Source of the DNA: Ascochyta rabiei
Taxonomy: Eukaryota > Ascomycota > Dothideomycetes > Pleosporales > Didymellaceae
Length of the DNA stretch: 64,000 nucleotides
Direction: 5' to 3'
Assembly (NCBI RefSeq): GCF_004011695.2
Contig: NC_082412.1
Location: 1,302,001-1,366,000, forward strand
Shown here in pieces: positions 1 to 10,497 of the stretch. The notes under the pieces were generated by a model. The model worked only from the letters and a program-made list of their open reading frames with translations, was not told the origin of the DNA and did no database searches. A program made the position numbers and the translations under genes. Numbering within the stretch: position 1 is the stretch's first letter; every line of letters starts with the position of its first letter.

Positions 1-1
1 C

Positions 2-1453
2 TTGATATTTCTCGACAACCTACAAGAGAAGGGGATCCCACCAACCCAAGTTTTGAGCAATCGCGCAGAGACTGTGTTCCATGATCTTGTTTCAAGTTCT
101 CGCGAGAACCTGCAGCTTTACAACGCACTAAAAGAGGAAATGGAGAGGCCAACGCTTGAGCAGCTTGACGAATGGAACACAGCCATTGAACCAATGTGCA
201 ACTTTGTTTCCCGCATGGAGAGAGATGATATGGTAACAGAACAGTCTATTGCAGAGGCGGGAGTCTTCTTCAGGGATCTGGATAAGATCAATCAGTCCAT
301 CGCGGTTCTGGGAGAGAACGATAACTCCTTGCCTATGTCCATACTGAAAGAAATATTTGAAAAGTATCAGGACGGACATCAACGGCAAGTGAAGGTCAGC
401 ATCGCAAGGCTTATGGACGAACTTCGTCGGCAAGAGGCAGCGGTAGGTGTAGTGCGCGCTATAGAGCTCGGAGAGATGCCAGCCCATCATCGTGTTCAAC
501 CAGAGATTGAACCTCCATCCAGTCCAGCCACGGCAAATCCAATTGCTAAGTCTACAGTAACTCCACCTACTGGAGCTACAGCAGTCGTTGCAAATTCTAT
601 TACTGGAACCTCACACATTACCGGTACCAACTTGTCAGAAGATGTGCTCCGGAATCTTGACATCACTTCGATGACGTTAGGACCAAGTGTAACTGAGATG
701 TTTCAGTATGAAGACGGCATGACAGAGCATGGGCCTCTAATAGCAACGAGAGTAGGCATAACAGATAATGCAAGGCTCAACCGTTACTTTGTCAACGCTG
801 GCTTGGATGCGCCAGACATGGAGTACCTCAAAGTCCTGAAAGGAAGCGATCTGGGACCAGGTGGCGCAGAGCAGCTGGCTGACCAGAAAGTGGTTAACTT
901 TGACATCAAGCAACGAAAGAAAGATATTAAAGGAGATCACCCAATCCGGAGCATCGGCCCAGTCGTGGTGATGCCTCGAGCAGAGGGCTACGTGCGCCGC
1001 GGAGTGAAAGAACGTCGTCAAGATGCTTACATCAAGGTGGTTTACAAGGATGTACCTGAACCAGACATGCTTTCCAGAACTGAGTTCACGCAACTCGTTG
1101 GGCAACGATTTGGGGAAAAGCAATTCTCAAATCTAATTGGGATTTACGAGAAGAGGCAGCTGTACTTTGAGGCGTGCAAAGTCCAGAAATTGCATCCCAA
1201 GACTAAGCAGCCTCTAACGTCAGATGATCTTCAGCAAACACCCTGGCTCTTTCCGGAGAATGAGCGAAATAACTCCAACGTAGGCAATAGTAGCAACAGT
1301 ATGGATGCCGAAGATAGCGAAGACGATGAAGATCCTCTTCAGGGCGTTGAAATTGTTACAGGTGCTCTTCCTGCTGACATGACAGATCCATTTAAGAAGC
1401 CTCGAGCGCATCTTGTGGGGTCATCACGGGCGTCTTCTTCTAGTCAACTGTAG
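2..1453 (+). CDS. Unrecognised protein, 5' end cut by window edge
   Basis: The frame is open from the first complete codon and ends at 1453. The first codon is TTG, so the true start lies to the left and at least 483 codons are present. I do not recognise the family. The N-terminal third is helical and charged, compatible with a coiled coil. Residues about 165-215 are rich in Ser, Thr and Pro. Residues about 225-410 look like the folded core, with many conserved-looking Gly, Pro and aromatic residues. The tail from about residue 425 is Asn/Ser-rich, then acidic (SEDDEDP), then Ser-rich. No signal peptide or membrane segment is visible in the part present. Codon use looks ordinary, so I take it as a real gene of unknown role. 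Confidence 0.7.
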   Translation: MIFLDNLQEKGIPPTQVLSNRAETVFHDLVSSSRENLQLYNALKEEMERPTLEQLDEWNTAIEPMCNFVSRMERDDMVTEQSIAEAGVFFRDLDKINQSIAVLGENDNSLPMSILKEIFEKYQDGHQRQVKVSIARLMDELRRQEAAVGVVRAIELGEMPAHHRVQPEIEPPSSPATANPIAKSTVTPPTGATAVVANSITGTSHITGTNLSEDVLRNLDITSMTLGPSVTEMFQYEDGMTEHGPLIATRVGITDNARLNRYFVNAGLDAPDMEYLKVLKGSDLGPGGAEQLADQKVVNFDIKQRKKDIKGDHPIRSIGPVVVMPRAEGYVRRGVKERRQDAYIKVVYKDVPEPDMLSRTEFTQLVGQRFGEKQFSNLIGIYEKRQLYFEACKVQKLHPKTKQPLTSDDLQQTPWLFPENERNNSNVGNSSNSMDAEDSEDDEDPLQGVEIVTGALPADMTDPFKKPRAHLVGSSRASSSSQL

Positions 1454-2259
1454 CAGAAACGACTATGTGCAGAACGTGGAATAAGTAATATGTAGTCTCT
1501 AGAAATACATTGTGAGAATGTTCTTGCAATTAAGGAATACTTGCCATTGGTCGTAATGGTCTAATTGATGTTCCTTTTTACAACCGCTGTTGCGGCCCTG
1601 GCAGGCACAGACAGACAAAATCTGCGAGCAAGCTACTTAACATGGCACGCCCACCAAATGTAACGACAGCCATCTAGCCGCGACAAAGCAACGCGAGACG
1701 CGACGACGAAGTCCAGACTCCCATTGAGTATTATGGTCGCAATACACAGTTTGCAACATAGTCACTGATGAGCTTCCTGGTAAGGCCATCGTCATCGGAC
1801 ATTGTCTGCAACGTCCCGTATCGACAAGCCCTCGGGCTGAACAGCATCACCTCTCACGCAAATCTCTTCACAGACACCCCGGCATGCTAACAGACCCGCG
1901 CGAAGTTGTATGCCCAATTGATCATCTGACGCTCAGATACGAAGAGCTAAGAGTCAGGGGCTCTGCAGGAACATAAATAGACGGAGCTAGCTGTACCCTA
2001 AAAGTCACCATCCGCACTCGACACTCTTGTACGAAATTCGCGCCATCTTTACTCACCAGCACCTCTTTGTTCTACGTCCATGTCGGCAGACGTGAAGATG
2101 GACGTGGTAGCTCCAATTTCAGGAGTATCTACCAGATGCACTCGGGCTTGCACAAAAGCGTGAGGGCAATACGACCATACGAGGCCGACCCCTTTTCTCG
2201 ATCGGATACCGCCGGGTGCGTAAGAACATTCAACAGATATACAACTTAGTTAACGATGC
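1454..2259. other. Intergenic stretch
   Basis: No convincing gene. A TATA-like ATAAATAG lies near 1975-1982, and a short frame opens at ATG 2080 but stops after 27 codons. This could be the promoter and first exon of the F-box-like gene that follows, but no splice join gave a clean frame. Confidence 0.4.
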
Positions 2260-2829
2260 CTTAAAGAGATTCGGAACCATATCTACAAGTACTACCTCGA
2301 TACCCTATCCATCGGAATGAAAAGATCCTCTGTTATTCGCCGACACGACAAGGGACTGCGCAGCCTCACTCAAGTTTCACGACAGATCCGCACTGAATTT
2401 ATTCCTCTCTATTTGACAATTCAGTTCCAGCATACTTATAGTACAGCTGCATCCCTCAAGAAGTTTCTACAGAGCATTCTTATAGCACTTCCCAAAGATA
2501 GCAAGATAGAGCTTGTTATCGTTCTCAAATTCTCTTATCCAGCTCTGGAATTTCTACCGATCTTCAAACTCATAGTTGCGACATATCAGGAAGGACTCAA
2601 GGTCAGCTTCCAGTGCGGGGACTGGCATATCACAACAGCAGAGATCATGAATCGAGCAATCCAGCAGAAAACCTTGTGGCAAGGATCTACTTCACAAGTG
2701 AAGCGGATTGAGTGCTATCGTAAGCCAACCGTACACTTACTAAGTGGCTCGTATTGGTCTTGGAAAGATAAGGATGATCGGAGCAAGGCTTATGATGTGT
2801 GGCGTAGCTTAGGCTTCATAGTAAAATAG
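2260..2829 (+). pseudogene. F-box-like protein, probably 5' incomplete
   Basis: The frame ending at 2829 has its first ATG at 2317 (170 codons). The same frame is open for about 16 codons upstream and there encodes CLKEIRNHIYKYYLDTLSIG, which resembles the F-box-like start (LP-x-E-[IL]-R-N-x-I-Y) found in large Dothideomycete families. This is followed by LRSLTQVSRQIRTEFIPLY, the second hallmark of these proteins. A stop codon precedes the motif and I found no clean acceptor, so the N-terminus is either on an unresolved exon or lost. If intact, the protein would be expected to be an SCF substrate adaptor. Short length and a missing start favour a fragment. The motif reading is from memory of the family, not a search. 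Confidence 0.5.
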
Positions 2830-3260
2830 GGGCTTCTGCAATATCTTCCAGGTCATCTACACACTGCACTAGATCGTCTAATTTACGAAGAGAAAATCAA
2901 AGTATCATTCACAAGATGTCCCCTATGTTGTAGGCGCCCCAGCATCGCCTGGTTACGTTCGTGGTTCTAACAGAACACGGGGTTCTGTACCCAGCAACCA
3001 TGAGCGGTGAAAACCGACCGCCCCAATTTTTCAAGTTTCTGTTCTCACGATTTACCCTATTAGGGAAACAGTTATCTTGCAACATCTCTATACATACGGA
3101 ACCCAAAGTCCCGGTTGCCATACAAAAGATGTCTAGATAATCTATTTCACCTACGTTTTTTCAGCACTTATTCGATATCGCAATTCGTAACCTTGTGAAT
3201 TACTTTTTTCCTGGTTAGCTGAAGTAACTGGACACAGAAACAAACCTTCGAGTACCTGGA
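2830..3260. other. Intergenic stretch
   Basis: No gene seen. I looked for NB-ARC or effector-domain remains that would belong to the TPR block downstream and recognised none in either strand. Confidence 0.4.
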
Positions 3261-4235
3261 ATGCTAGATAAGTTCAATATGTGGAAGCGTACAGGCAAAA
3301 AAGAGTTTCAAGCAATGTCAGAACTATGCCGGACTAAGCTGGATACTCTGCGGCGCTTGAGGATCTGGCGTGATTATATGAAGGGAAATCGAGTGGACGA
3401 AACGGTAGAGATTGTTTCGCTTTTGCAAAGCAACGACGACCCCTACCTCGACTACTTGGCACAAATATTTCCTACTGGAGAATTTGAGAACTGGACACGA
3501 TGCCAGCAGCTCCTTCCGTTCGTCGAAATAGCTTATAATAGTGTCCCAGCCACTCTTAGATCATGGGAAGCGTGGGCGCATATAGTTACTAACGTGGCAT
3601 GGTATCTATGGGCACAAGGAGATTACGTCGTGGCACAAAAAATGGGCATCGAAGCATTGATAGTACGAGAGAGAGTCCTGGAGCTGAATGACGTCCGGAC
3701 TTTGTTGAGCATGGAGATCTTAGCAGGGGTTCTTTCGAGTCAGGGAAACCACAGTGAAGCAGTAAAACTGAACAGACGGGCTCTAGAAGGGTACCAGAAG
3801 TCGCTAGGCTTGCTACATCCTTTTACGCTTACGAGTCTCAGCAACTTAGCCCTAGTACTACAGCGCATGGGCAACTACAAGGAATCAGAAGGGCTGAACC
3901 GCTTAGTACTCAAAATAAGTAAGATTATACTAGGGCCACGCCATACAGATACTCTCACAAGCATGAGTAATTTAGCGCTGGTACTGCAATATCAAGGCAA
4001 GTACAGGCAGGCAACAAAGCTAAACCAGCAAGCTCTAGCTGGCTTTCAGGGTGTTCTTGGGGGGCGTCATCCTGCCGTACTTACGAGCATGAGCAATCTG
4101 GCGGTACTGCTGCAGTGTCAAGGCAAATACAAAGAGTCTGAAGAGTTGTACAGGCAATCGTTGGAAGGCAAAGTAGACGAGCTTGGATGGCATCACCCCT
4201 CTACGTTGATAAGTGTAGGAATGATCTCTCGCTAG
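3261..4235 (+). pseudogene. Orphan TPR block of an NB-ARC/TPR (NLR-like) protein
   Basis: Single open frame of 324 codons. Residues about 60-135 match the linker that follows NB-ARC domains in fungal NLR-like proteins (motifs LAQIFPTGEFENW, CQQLLP, NVAWYLWAQGDY). After it come about four kinesin-light-chain type TPR units of 42 residues, each with the signature LTS(L/M)SNLA(L/V)(L/V)LQ and G.Y.(E/Q). Full proteins of this class have an N-terminal effector domain and an NB-ARC ATPase before this region and usually more TPRs after it. Here the block starts without NB-ARC, an in-frame TAA lies at 3225, and it stops in the middle of a repeat. I infer a truncated remnant, though a free-standing TPR protein cannot be excluded. 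It sits 184 bp upstream of the HD/kinase fusion on the same strand. Confidence 0.65.
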
Positions 4236-4418
4236 AATGGTGTTTTAGATGTTATACCTCGAATGTTGTGGTCCAAACGTGATGTCGTAAATCAGCAGGC
4301 CAGAGTTTGACAGATTGCCGATTCTGATTTAGTCTCGGATCAATACTTGTTCCGTGCGAGGGTACCCCACCATGTTGGCTCTTACGTTGAACAGTCATCA
4401 GGACAATCAGCAGCCAAC

Positions 4419-5818
4419 ATGTTCTTCTTTCTCGAATTAATCGAACGTCTTAAGAACACTATAAGAGCAGGATGGGCACTTCGTGGCGTCCCCGGTCCAG
4501 AGAGTGTGGGTGACCATATGTGGCGAATGGCGATCATGTGCCTAATGACACCAGGGGTAGTCCTCAGTGCGCTCTCTTTTGCTGTACTAAAGCTGACATA
4601 GATGCAGATCGACGATGATGTTCGTAAGAGAGCTGTCTACATGGCCTTGGTTCATGACATGGGGGAGGCATTGATAGGCGATATCACCCCATCAGATGGA
4701 GTCAGCAAAGGTCTTTTTAGCCTACACATCAGTCGAACCAGTCCTGACGAGAAATAGAGCAAAAGTTCGAGCGAGAAGAAATGGCCTTGAAATTTCTTGC
4801 GTGTACCATTCGCCCTTGGAATTCGAGTTTTGCGGATTTGGTTCTGGTCTTGTGGTACGAATACGAAAAGGGGGAATCACAAGCGGCAGAATTAGTCCGA
4901 AATGTCGATAAGCTAGAGTGTATTCACCAAGCGGTTGTGTACGAGAGACGAAACGGTACAGACTTGGGTGAATTCATGGGACTCAAAGAGAAGGTCACCC
5001 TGCCAGTGTGGCAGCCTTTGCTAGATGACTGTATATCCAAGCATGAAGAACTTACAGGGACTGGGAACAGCTTTTTTGTCATCTTCGTCTCAGGTGAGTT
5101 TTCGGACCAAACCACAGCCTAGCTAATAATATCAGGGGGCCCTGGCGTTGGTAAAGGAACACAATGCTCTTTTCTTGCAAAGGAGTTTGGACTGCATCAC
5201 ATTTCTGTCGGCGACCTCTTGCGGGTCGAGGCTGCACGCCCAGAATCGCCGTATCGCGATTTCATACCTGAGAGCATTCAAAAGTCTATACTACTCCCCG
5301 CCCAGCTCACATCTCAGCTCTTGCAGGAAGCCATGGGTCAAGCACGCTCACAAGGGAAGCATGCGTTTCTGCTTGACGGCTTTCCACGAAGCATTGCACA
5401 GGTGGTTGATTTCGAGGATAAGGTCCGTTGATTCCAAATCATAACAGTTAATACTGACTCTGGTGCCAGATCTCCAAGGACTATGCTACCATTTCTTTGA
5501 CGTGTACTGAAGAAGAGCTACTGAGTCGTCTACGCAACCGCTCGGCATCCTCAGAGCGTATAGACGACAATCCAGACTCGATCACGAAGAGACTTCGTAC
5601 ATTCAACGAGAACAATGCCAAGGTTCTTGAGTATCTGAGAGGCCGCGGGCGATTCTTCGATGTAGGTTTTGTTCGATGACAGGCGTAGCCATCTGTTAAC
5701 ATAAATTCAGATTGAGTGCTCTGGCTCAGTGAACATGGTCTACACCGCTGTACGCGAGGCTATCCAACAAGTTCTTAGCACACCCAGAAATACCTCAGAG
5801 GCCAGGCCTAGTAACTAA
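4419..5818 (+). CDS. HD-domain 5'-deoxynucleotidase (HDDC2/YGK1-like) fused to an NMP kinase (UMP/CMP-kinase-like)
   Basis: Six proposed exons: 4419-4556, 4602-4710, 4758-5093, 5136-5422, 5470-5661, 5711-5818. All introns are 42-49 bp GT-AG and all phases agree, giving 389 aa. Residues 1-190 match HDDC2-type HD phosphohydrolases: ERLKNTIRAGW, GPESVGDHMWRMA (metal His), ALVHDMGEALIGDITP (HD pair), KFLACTIRPWN and GEFMGLKEK. From residue about 194 an adenylate/UMP-CMP kinase follows: P-loop GGPGVGKGTQ, NMP site SVGDLLR, DGFPR, then NRSASSERIDDNPDSITKRL with a short lid. HDDC2 proteins remove phosphate from deoxynucleoside monophosphates; NMP kinases add a second phosphate, so the halves would act on the same pool in opposite directions. 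The frame is open from 4311 without ATG, so an upstream exon is possible. The 3' end overlaps the convergent regulator by 11 bp. Confidence 0.82.
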
Positions 5819-7448
5819 AGTCGACTACACTTAGCCTCTCAAAGTCTTTTGACAGTTGTTTGGAGAACGCCGATCTGCAGATTGAAAAATCAACACTATC
5901 TTCGTACATTGAGTTGTATCGTTCTTTGGCTGAACCCTCAGGCACGAGTGGATGATGCGCAAGAGATGAGAACTGCTTGGGTATGTCGCCACGAAAGTGG
6001 AGATGTCCTAAGAGGACATTACTCGCGTGCAAGCTTCGGTCAATAAGTCTACGTGGACGTTCGGGATGTCGCCATGTATATGTCTATTACAGGTTAGCGT
6101 GCCCTAGAGAGTAGATAGATGCGACGAACATTACTGGTGTCGAGAGTCCAGTATAGCAATCTGAAAATATCTCTTTCTCGCGTATGCAACACCATGACTG
6201 CCGAAATGAAGGTAGCGACCCAATCGCGACGATATCTCCCGAGCATAGTAACAGAGAGCGCTTTCAAGCACTCCGCCTCTTGGTCCGCACAGTATCGCTC
6301 AAGTCTGCGATCCAACTGATTCTGAATGACACGCGGTGCTGGTGTCGTGTTAAAGAGAAATGAACTGGGGTCCGTTACTGGTGGCATTCCAAGGGACCCA
6401 GGCAAAGTCAGCTGCCAGCCTTGCATGAGGAGCCGATGGGCAGACCACAAGCGTAATGCCCGTTGGATAAGATCATCCTGTCGCACGAAATCAGATCAGT
6501 TGCAGCCGCTTTGAAAGGATGCGAACACACCTCTAAGTAATTGGATGCATGGTTCAAGACGACGTTCAGCCAAGTCGAGTCGGCGACTGCTTGATGAAGG
6601 AACAGGGCCACGTGCTCTCCGATATAACTGTCTAGGATTGCATCATCAACAGACTCAGAAAGAGCGAACGCAGTGGTGTCTACACTGGCCCAACCTCGAG
6701 TCGTTTTGTGGAACAAGCGTACCTGTTCAGAGTTCACTACCTCAAAAGGGGAACAATTGACACTGAGCGTTGGGCCATAGCGAAAGTGCTGAACGTCCAC
6801 TGTAAGTATAGACTTGCCTATGGCGAGATCCTCCCAGGCAAGCTTTTTCTCATATGGCAACTCTTGCCCTATAACAGTTAGTACGTGCATTAGAGCGGCT
6901 GTTATTGCACTCGCATTTTACAAAAACTGGTGTGTCAGTAAGTCTGACTCGGCTGCAAAGCGAAGCCGGGATGCCGATCTTTTTGCAGGAAGCGCATATT
7001 AAGCTGTTACGGTCTCTACACTAAACGTTGTCAACAAGGGTTAGGTCACAAGTGGGAAGTGTACCTTTTCCTTCCTCATCCAACAACGAGCGCAGGGTTT
7101 CTGCTCATCGGCAGCTTTATCCCTAATGTTCTCATGTTGAGCGCCGTTGGGGTAGGTTACGACGGAGGATGTTCTTGCATCGAATCGACCATGGTGATCT
7201 CCATGCCGAAAATTCCGAGGTTCAGCTGGGACAGGCTCAAGTAGCGCCGTAGTGGGTTGGTGTAACAACTCAGCTTGCGTCAAAACCTCAGATAGATCAA
7301 ATATGTGATTGGTAGCGGTCATCGAGAGGTCGAACGTGATGGCAGCAATGTCGATGCCATACTGCTGCTGGAGAATGAGGAGGAGGTCGAGATGAGCGCT
7401 GTCTGAAATGTTATAGTATTGCTTCCAAAGCTCGAGAGGGTACGACAT
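5808..7448 (-). CDS. Zn2Cys6-type transcription regulator
   Basis: Five proposed exons on the minus strand: 7448-7065, 7020-6922, 6860-6531, 6477-6130, 6083-5808; 478 aa. The start is the first in-frame ATG; the frame is open further upstream. The zinc cluster is split by intron 1: KPCARCWMRKEK, then CRDRNSLICASCKKIGIPAS-LC, giving C-X2-C-X6-C-X7-C-X2-C-X9-C. This is the Zn2Cys6 pattern with a slightly long last spacing. The motif RLTDTPVF after it and RALRLWSAHRLL, GMPP and TWRHPERPRRLIDRSL further on are typical of one fungal regulator family. Intron 2 needs the acceptor GCAAGAG at 6861 to keep frame; the more usual TATAG eight bases earlier would shift it. Intron 4 uses a weak donor (GTTCGT). 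Target genes are unknown; the converging fusion gene is not an obvious partner. Confidence 0.72.
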
Positions 7449-7683
7449 TGTATCAAGAGAGCTATTGTAGCTGGAGCTGGAGCTGAAGGGATCTATGTAT
7501 GCGCGCAACACGGGCTGTACCCCACGTGCGATTGAGGGAGCCCAGCCCTGTTCGAGTGGACCCTGGACTAGCGCGAAACGCTAGCCGTGCTACCTAATCA
7601 ACAGACAGCTTTCTGGTATCAGTGTCTGCCTCCCGAAGAAAGGCAAAGGAGACGATAATAGCTACAGCAATAGTTTAATTATC

Positions 7684-8576
7684 TCACGTTTTGCTGACAC
7701 TACATGAAGAGCCTGCCTGGCGCATATGCCTTTTCTTGAATGCTTCCCATCCCATGCACGTGCATTCAGTACAGGGACAGATATCTTGGAGTCTTCTAAC
7801 ACATCTACCGTCTACATCCTCCCAATATCGGTTTGCCAGCAGCTCTTTCCTGGTAAATTCAATCATAGTCTCGGGTTTAGCACCGTACGTGAAAAGAAGA
7901 TAGGCAGCGTCACGGCGACTGGTCAGCAGCGGAAGTGTGACTCTTTGGAGGACAGATGGAATCCTATCTCTTGTCAGGCCGGCACTCTCTTGAGGGGATG
8001 GAAGCAGATGTTACCTGCCAACCCAGAGATTATTCCACAGTTCATGGCCAATCATGCACACAATCAGACTGTTTCTGAAAGACTGCATGCAATATTCATG
8101 ACTGTGTTGCTCATTCAGGTGCCTATACAACGCTCGCATCCTCGGATATTCGAGTGATAATGAACACTCATTTTTCCAAACACCAGGAAGCTTTGGGCGG
8201 ACAGCTGAGTCCCCTCTGTCTAAATACATCTGTTGAATGTTAGTTTTGGATGACACAAGGCTTTGGAGGAATATACCAGCAGAGTTTCAAGAAGCGACCA
8301 TACTTTAGGCAGAGTCCGTGTTGTCTCGCCAGTTCTGTCTCGCAGATAACGTCGTTGTTGTTTGTCAGTCAGACAACCTCCTTTGTTGTTGACCATGCGG
8401 GGATAGATAAGCCAACAGTCCGTGTAATTTGTGAGTTTCGCAGATTTGTATCGCATCGATTGTCCCGGGGGCACAACGTCTACCGGAATGACGTTTGTTA
8501 GAAATGCGCGACACACTTCCAGACACTGTTGCTCCACTCTAGAGTGTTGTACTAGGGCGGTTGACGGCGATTCCAT
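7684..8576 (-). CDS. Unrecognised protein, three exons
   Basis: Exons 8576-8277, 8229-8015 and 7969-7684 join in phase through introns of 47 and 45 bp, giving 266 aa with an ATG start. I cannot name the family. Conserved-looking stretches include LTNYTDCWLIYPRMV, RRYLRDRTGETTRTLPKVW, FRNSLIVCMIGHELWNNLWVG, LLTSRRDAAYLLFTYGAKP and a Cys-rich CPCTECTCMGW near the C-terminus, which could bind metal. No signal peptide or membrane helix is apparent. It lies divergent from nothing obvious and is followed by the Zn2Cys6 regulator on the same strand. The clean splicing and absence of stops argue for a functional gene. Confidence 0.65.
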
Positions 8577-8856
8577 ATTGAAGGTACAAAACAGACAGAT
8601 TGTCAGATTATGGAAACTTCAAGTATCTTTGCAAGTCAGACATGGCTGCAGATTCGTTATAGTTGACAGGAGTTACGATCTCTGCAATATGGTGGTGCTG
8701 GTTTTGAGCTCTGCCGCATACCAGCATGCGAAAACCGTGTGGAATGATTTAGCTGACTTTTTTGAGAGACTTGGAGTGAGTAGGTTGGGTCGTGTTGCTG
8801 ATTATGGATTGGACTGCAACACATGCGAACTTCATAGCTTACAGATACGTAAATCA

Positions 8857-9060
8857 GTGTACGTGCATCAATCCTTCGGCAAAGTTTGGCGTGGCTGGCC
8901 GATGCATACGGTAAGCGTGTACACATGCATCAATCCTTCGGCAGAGCTTGGCGTGGCTGGCCGATGCATAAGCGTGTACACATGCATCGTTCCTTCGGCA
9001 AAGCTTGGCGTGGCTGGCCGATGCATAAGCGTGTACACATGCATCGTTCCTTCGGCAAGG
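8857..9060 (+). repeat. 57-bp minisatellite, about 3.5 copies
   Basis: Units begin at 8857, 8917, 8974 and 9031. The first unit is 60 bp (a 3-base insertion), the next two are exactly 57 bp, and the last is partial. The conserved core is CTTCGGCA-AAGCTTGGCG followed by TGGCTGGCCGATGCATA. Because 57 is a multiple of 3, reading frames stay open through it on the plus strand, but there is no sign of a real gene there. Confidence 0.9.
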
Positions 9061-9258
9061 TTAAGATACCGAGATGTAGTCGCTAAACGGCCGAGGTGCG
9101 ATTGGTTAACAGACTAATTTACCGTGTCGCACGAATCTGGCTTGTGCAATTGCATGAGGGAGTATACAGACGTACTGTGCATACTTGAGCAGCAGTGAGC
9201 TCATTTTAACCCAGCACTGTTAGCAATAACGAACGACTTTAGGTTTTGATTTACCACG

Positions 9259-9727
9259 ATGCCATCACGAGTTTTAACGACTATCCCCCCTACACCTCCA
9301 AATAGTCCGAAGTTTAAAATTTCCAAATCTGATCATACGACGCAGGTATATCTTCCAAAAATATACCACGATCTCATGTTCTAATTGGCTTATGTAGACT
9401 CTTCGAGTTCTCAGGGTAGAACGTCGGGCTGGTCAAATGTACGTCACAGCTTTATTAAGAGATCTTCGGTCTCAACAAAGCACGACCACTCTTCTTCAGT
9501 GTCGAATTGAGGAGATGGCATGGTCACAGTTTCGACGGCTTCCAGATGCGGCATTTAAGATCGATGCAATATCATTCAATTGGTTCAACGCTATCGAGGA
9601 GGGGCATTATCACTATGACTGCCAGCAGGAGAGTGACGAGATATTGTTCAGCACTGGCGACAATTCGGACCTCGTAATCCATGCCTTTGGCTATCTTTCA
9701 TCGAACACTGCCAAATTTTGTGTCTGA
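9259..9727 (+). CDS. Small unrecognised protein, two exons
   Basis: Exon 1 9259-9345 and exon 2 9398-9727 join in phase 0 across a 52-bp intron (donor GTATAT, acceptor TGTAG); 138 aa. The N-terminus is Thr/Pro-rich (TTIPPTPPNSPKF). The rest is a mixed globular sequence with WSQFRRLP, FNWFNAIEEGHYHYD and DNSDLVIHAFGYL. No family recognised, no membrane segment, no signal peptide. It converges with the minus-strand frame that ends 13 bp downstream. Confidence 0.5.
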
Positions 9728-9740
9728 ATCCCTCTTCTTC

Positions 9741-10497
9741 TCAGACCTCAATCAGCCTTGGTGCCTTCTTTTGCAAGTCTAGATGCTCAGTTTTCGTAAA
9801 AGTAATATAAGACGAATAGCCTTGCCTGCTTACCTGTGGGTGATCTTGTAATCCATCAAAATAGGCTTGAACCACACTTTTATTTCCAACATCAATTTCC
9901 ACTCCGTCTAGCCGCAATAACGTACTCGCGATGCCGTAATGAATATCCTCGTCAAGGCCTTCCCGAGGGTTCTGCAAGACACAAGCTAATTCATCGTAGG
10001 AGAATTGACTATTGTACGATATGTATACGTTGATAGCCTCGCGAACACGGCTACGAATTATAGGACCCATAATAGCCTGTAAGTGCGATTGACATTCTTC
10101 TGCGCTTCGACCTTCCACAGGCTAGGTGATTTCATTAACGTAAACTCGACGAAGTAAGTATTGAGACTTCTCCGGAGTCCAAGGCTTTGGTATCCTTGGA
10201 AAGAGATTCTGCAATACGTAACTCAAGAGTAGAAGCAACATGATACGAATAAGAAGAACGGAGAAAATAGGAAGCGCTGAAGACAGCAGCTCGTCTTATT
10301 ATGAGATAAACATGCACTTTGCCAAGCATCCGGTGCCGGACACACATACTAAGCGCTAATGCAGCCGTAGCATAGGTGTCTAGAGACTTGATCTCGACCT
10401 GAACCTTGCAGCCTGAATGCATTATCCAGCCAGATGGTACAGTGTCAGTGTGAACGAGATCGGTCACATCTATTGAACAGACGTAGCACAAGAGCAA
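9741..10497 (-). CDS. Unrecognised gene region, possibly with a Myb/SANT-like element
   Basis: Two minus-strand frames are present, 10497-10135 and 10121-9741. The second has no ATG at its start and is preceded by TAG that doubles as a good acceptor (CACCTAG), so it looks like an internal or terminal exon. It begins PVEGRSAEECQSHLQAIMG, which recalls the third helix of Myb/SANT repeats (R-[ST]-x-x-[EQ]-C-x-x-[RH]), and ends ...APRLIEV. A possible 48-bp in-frame intron lies near its end (donor GTAAGC). I could not join the two frames with a clean intron, so exon structure and function are open. Confidence 0.3.

Noticed and set aside
8431..9117. Plus-strand open frame of 228 codons through the 57-bp minisatellite
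   Set aside because: It overlaps the first exon of a well-supported minus-strand gene, the non-repeat part has no recognisable protein, and the repeat keeps any frame open because its unit is a multiple of 3.
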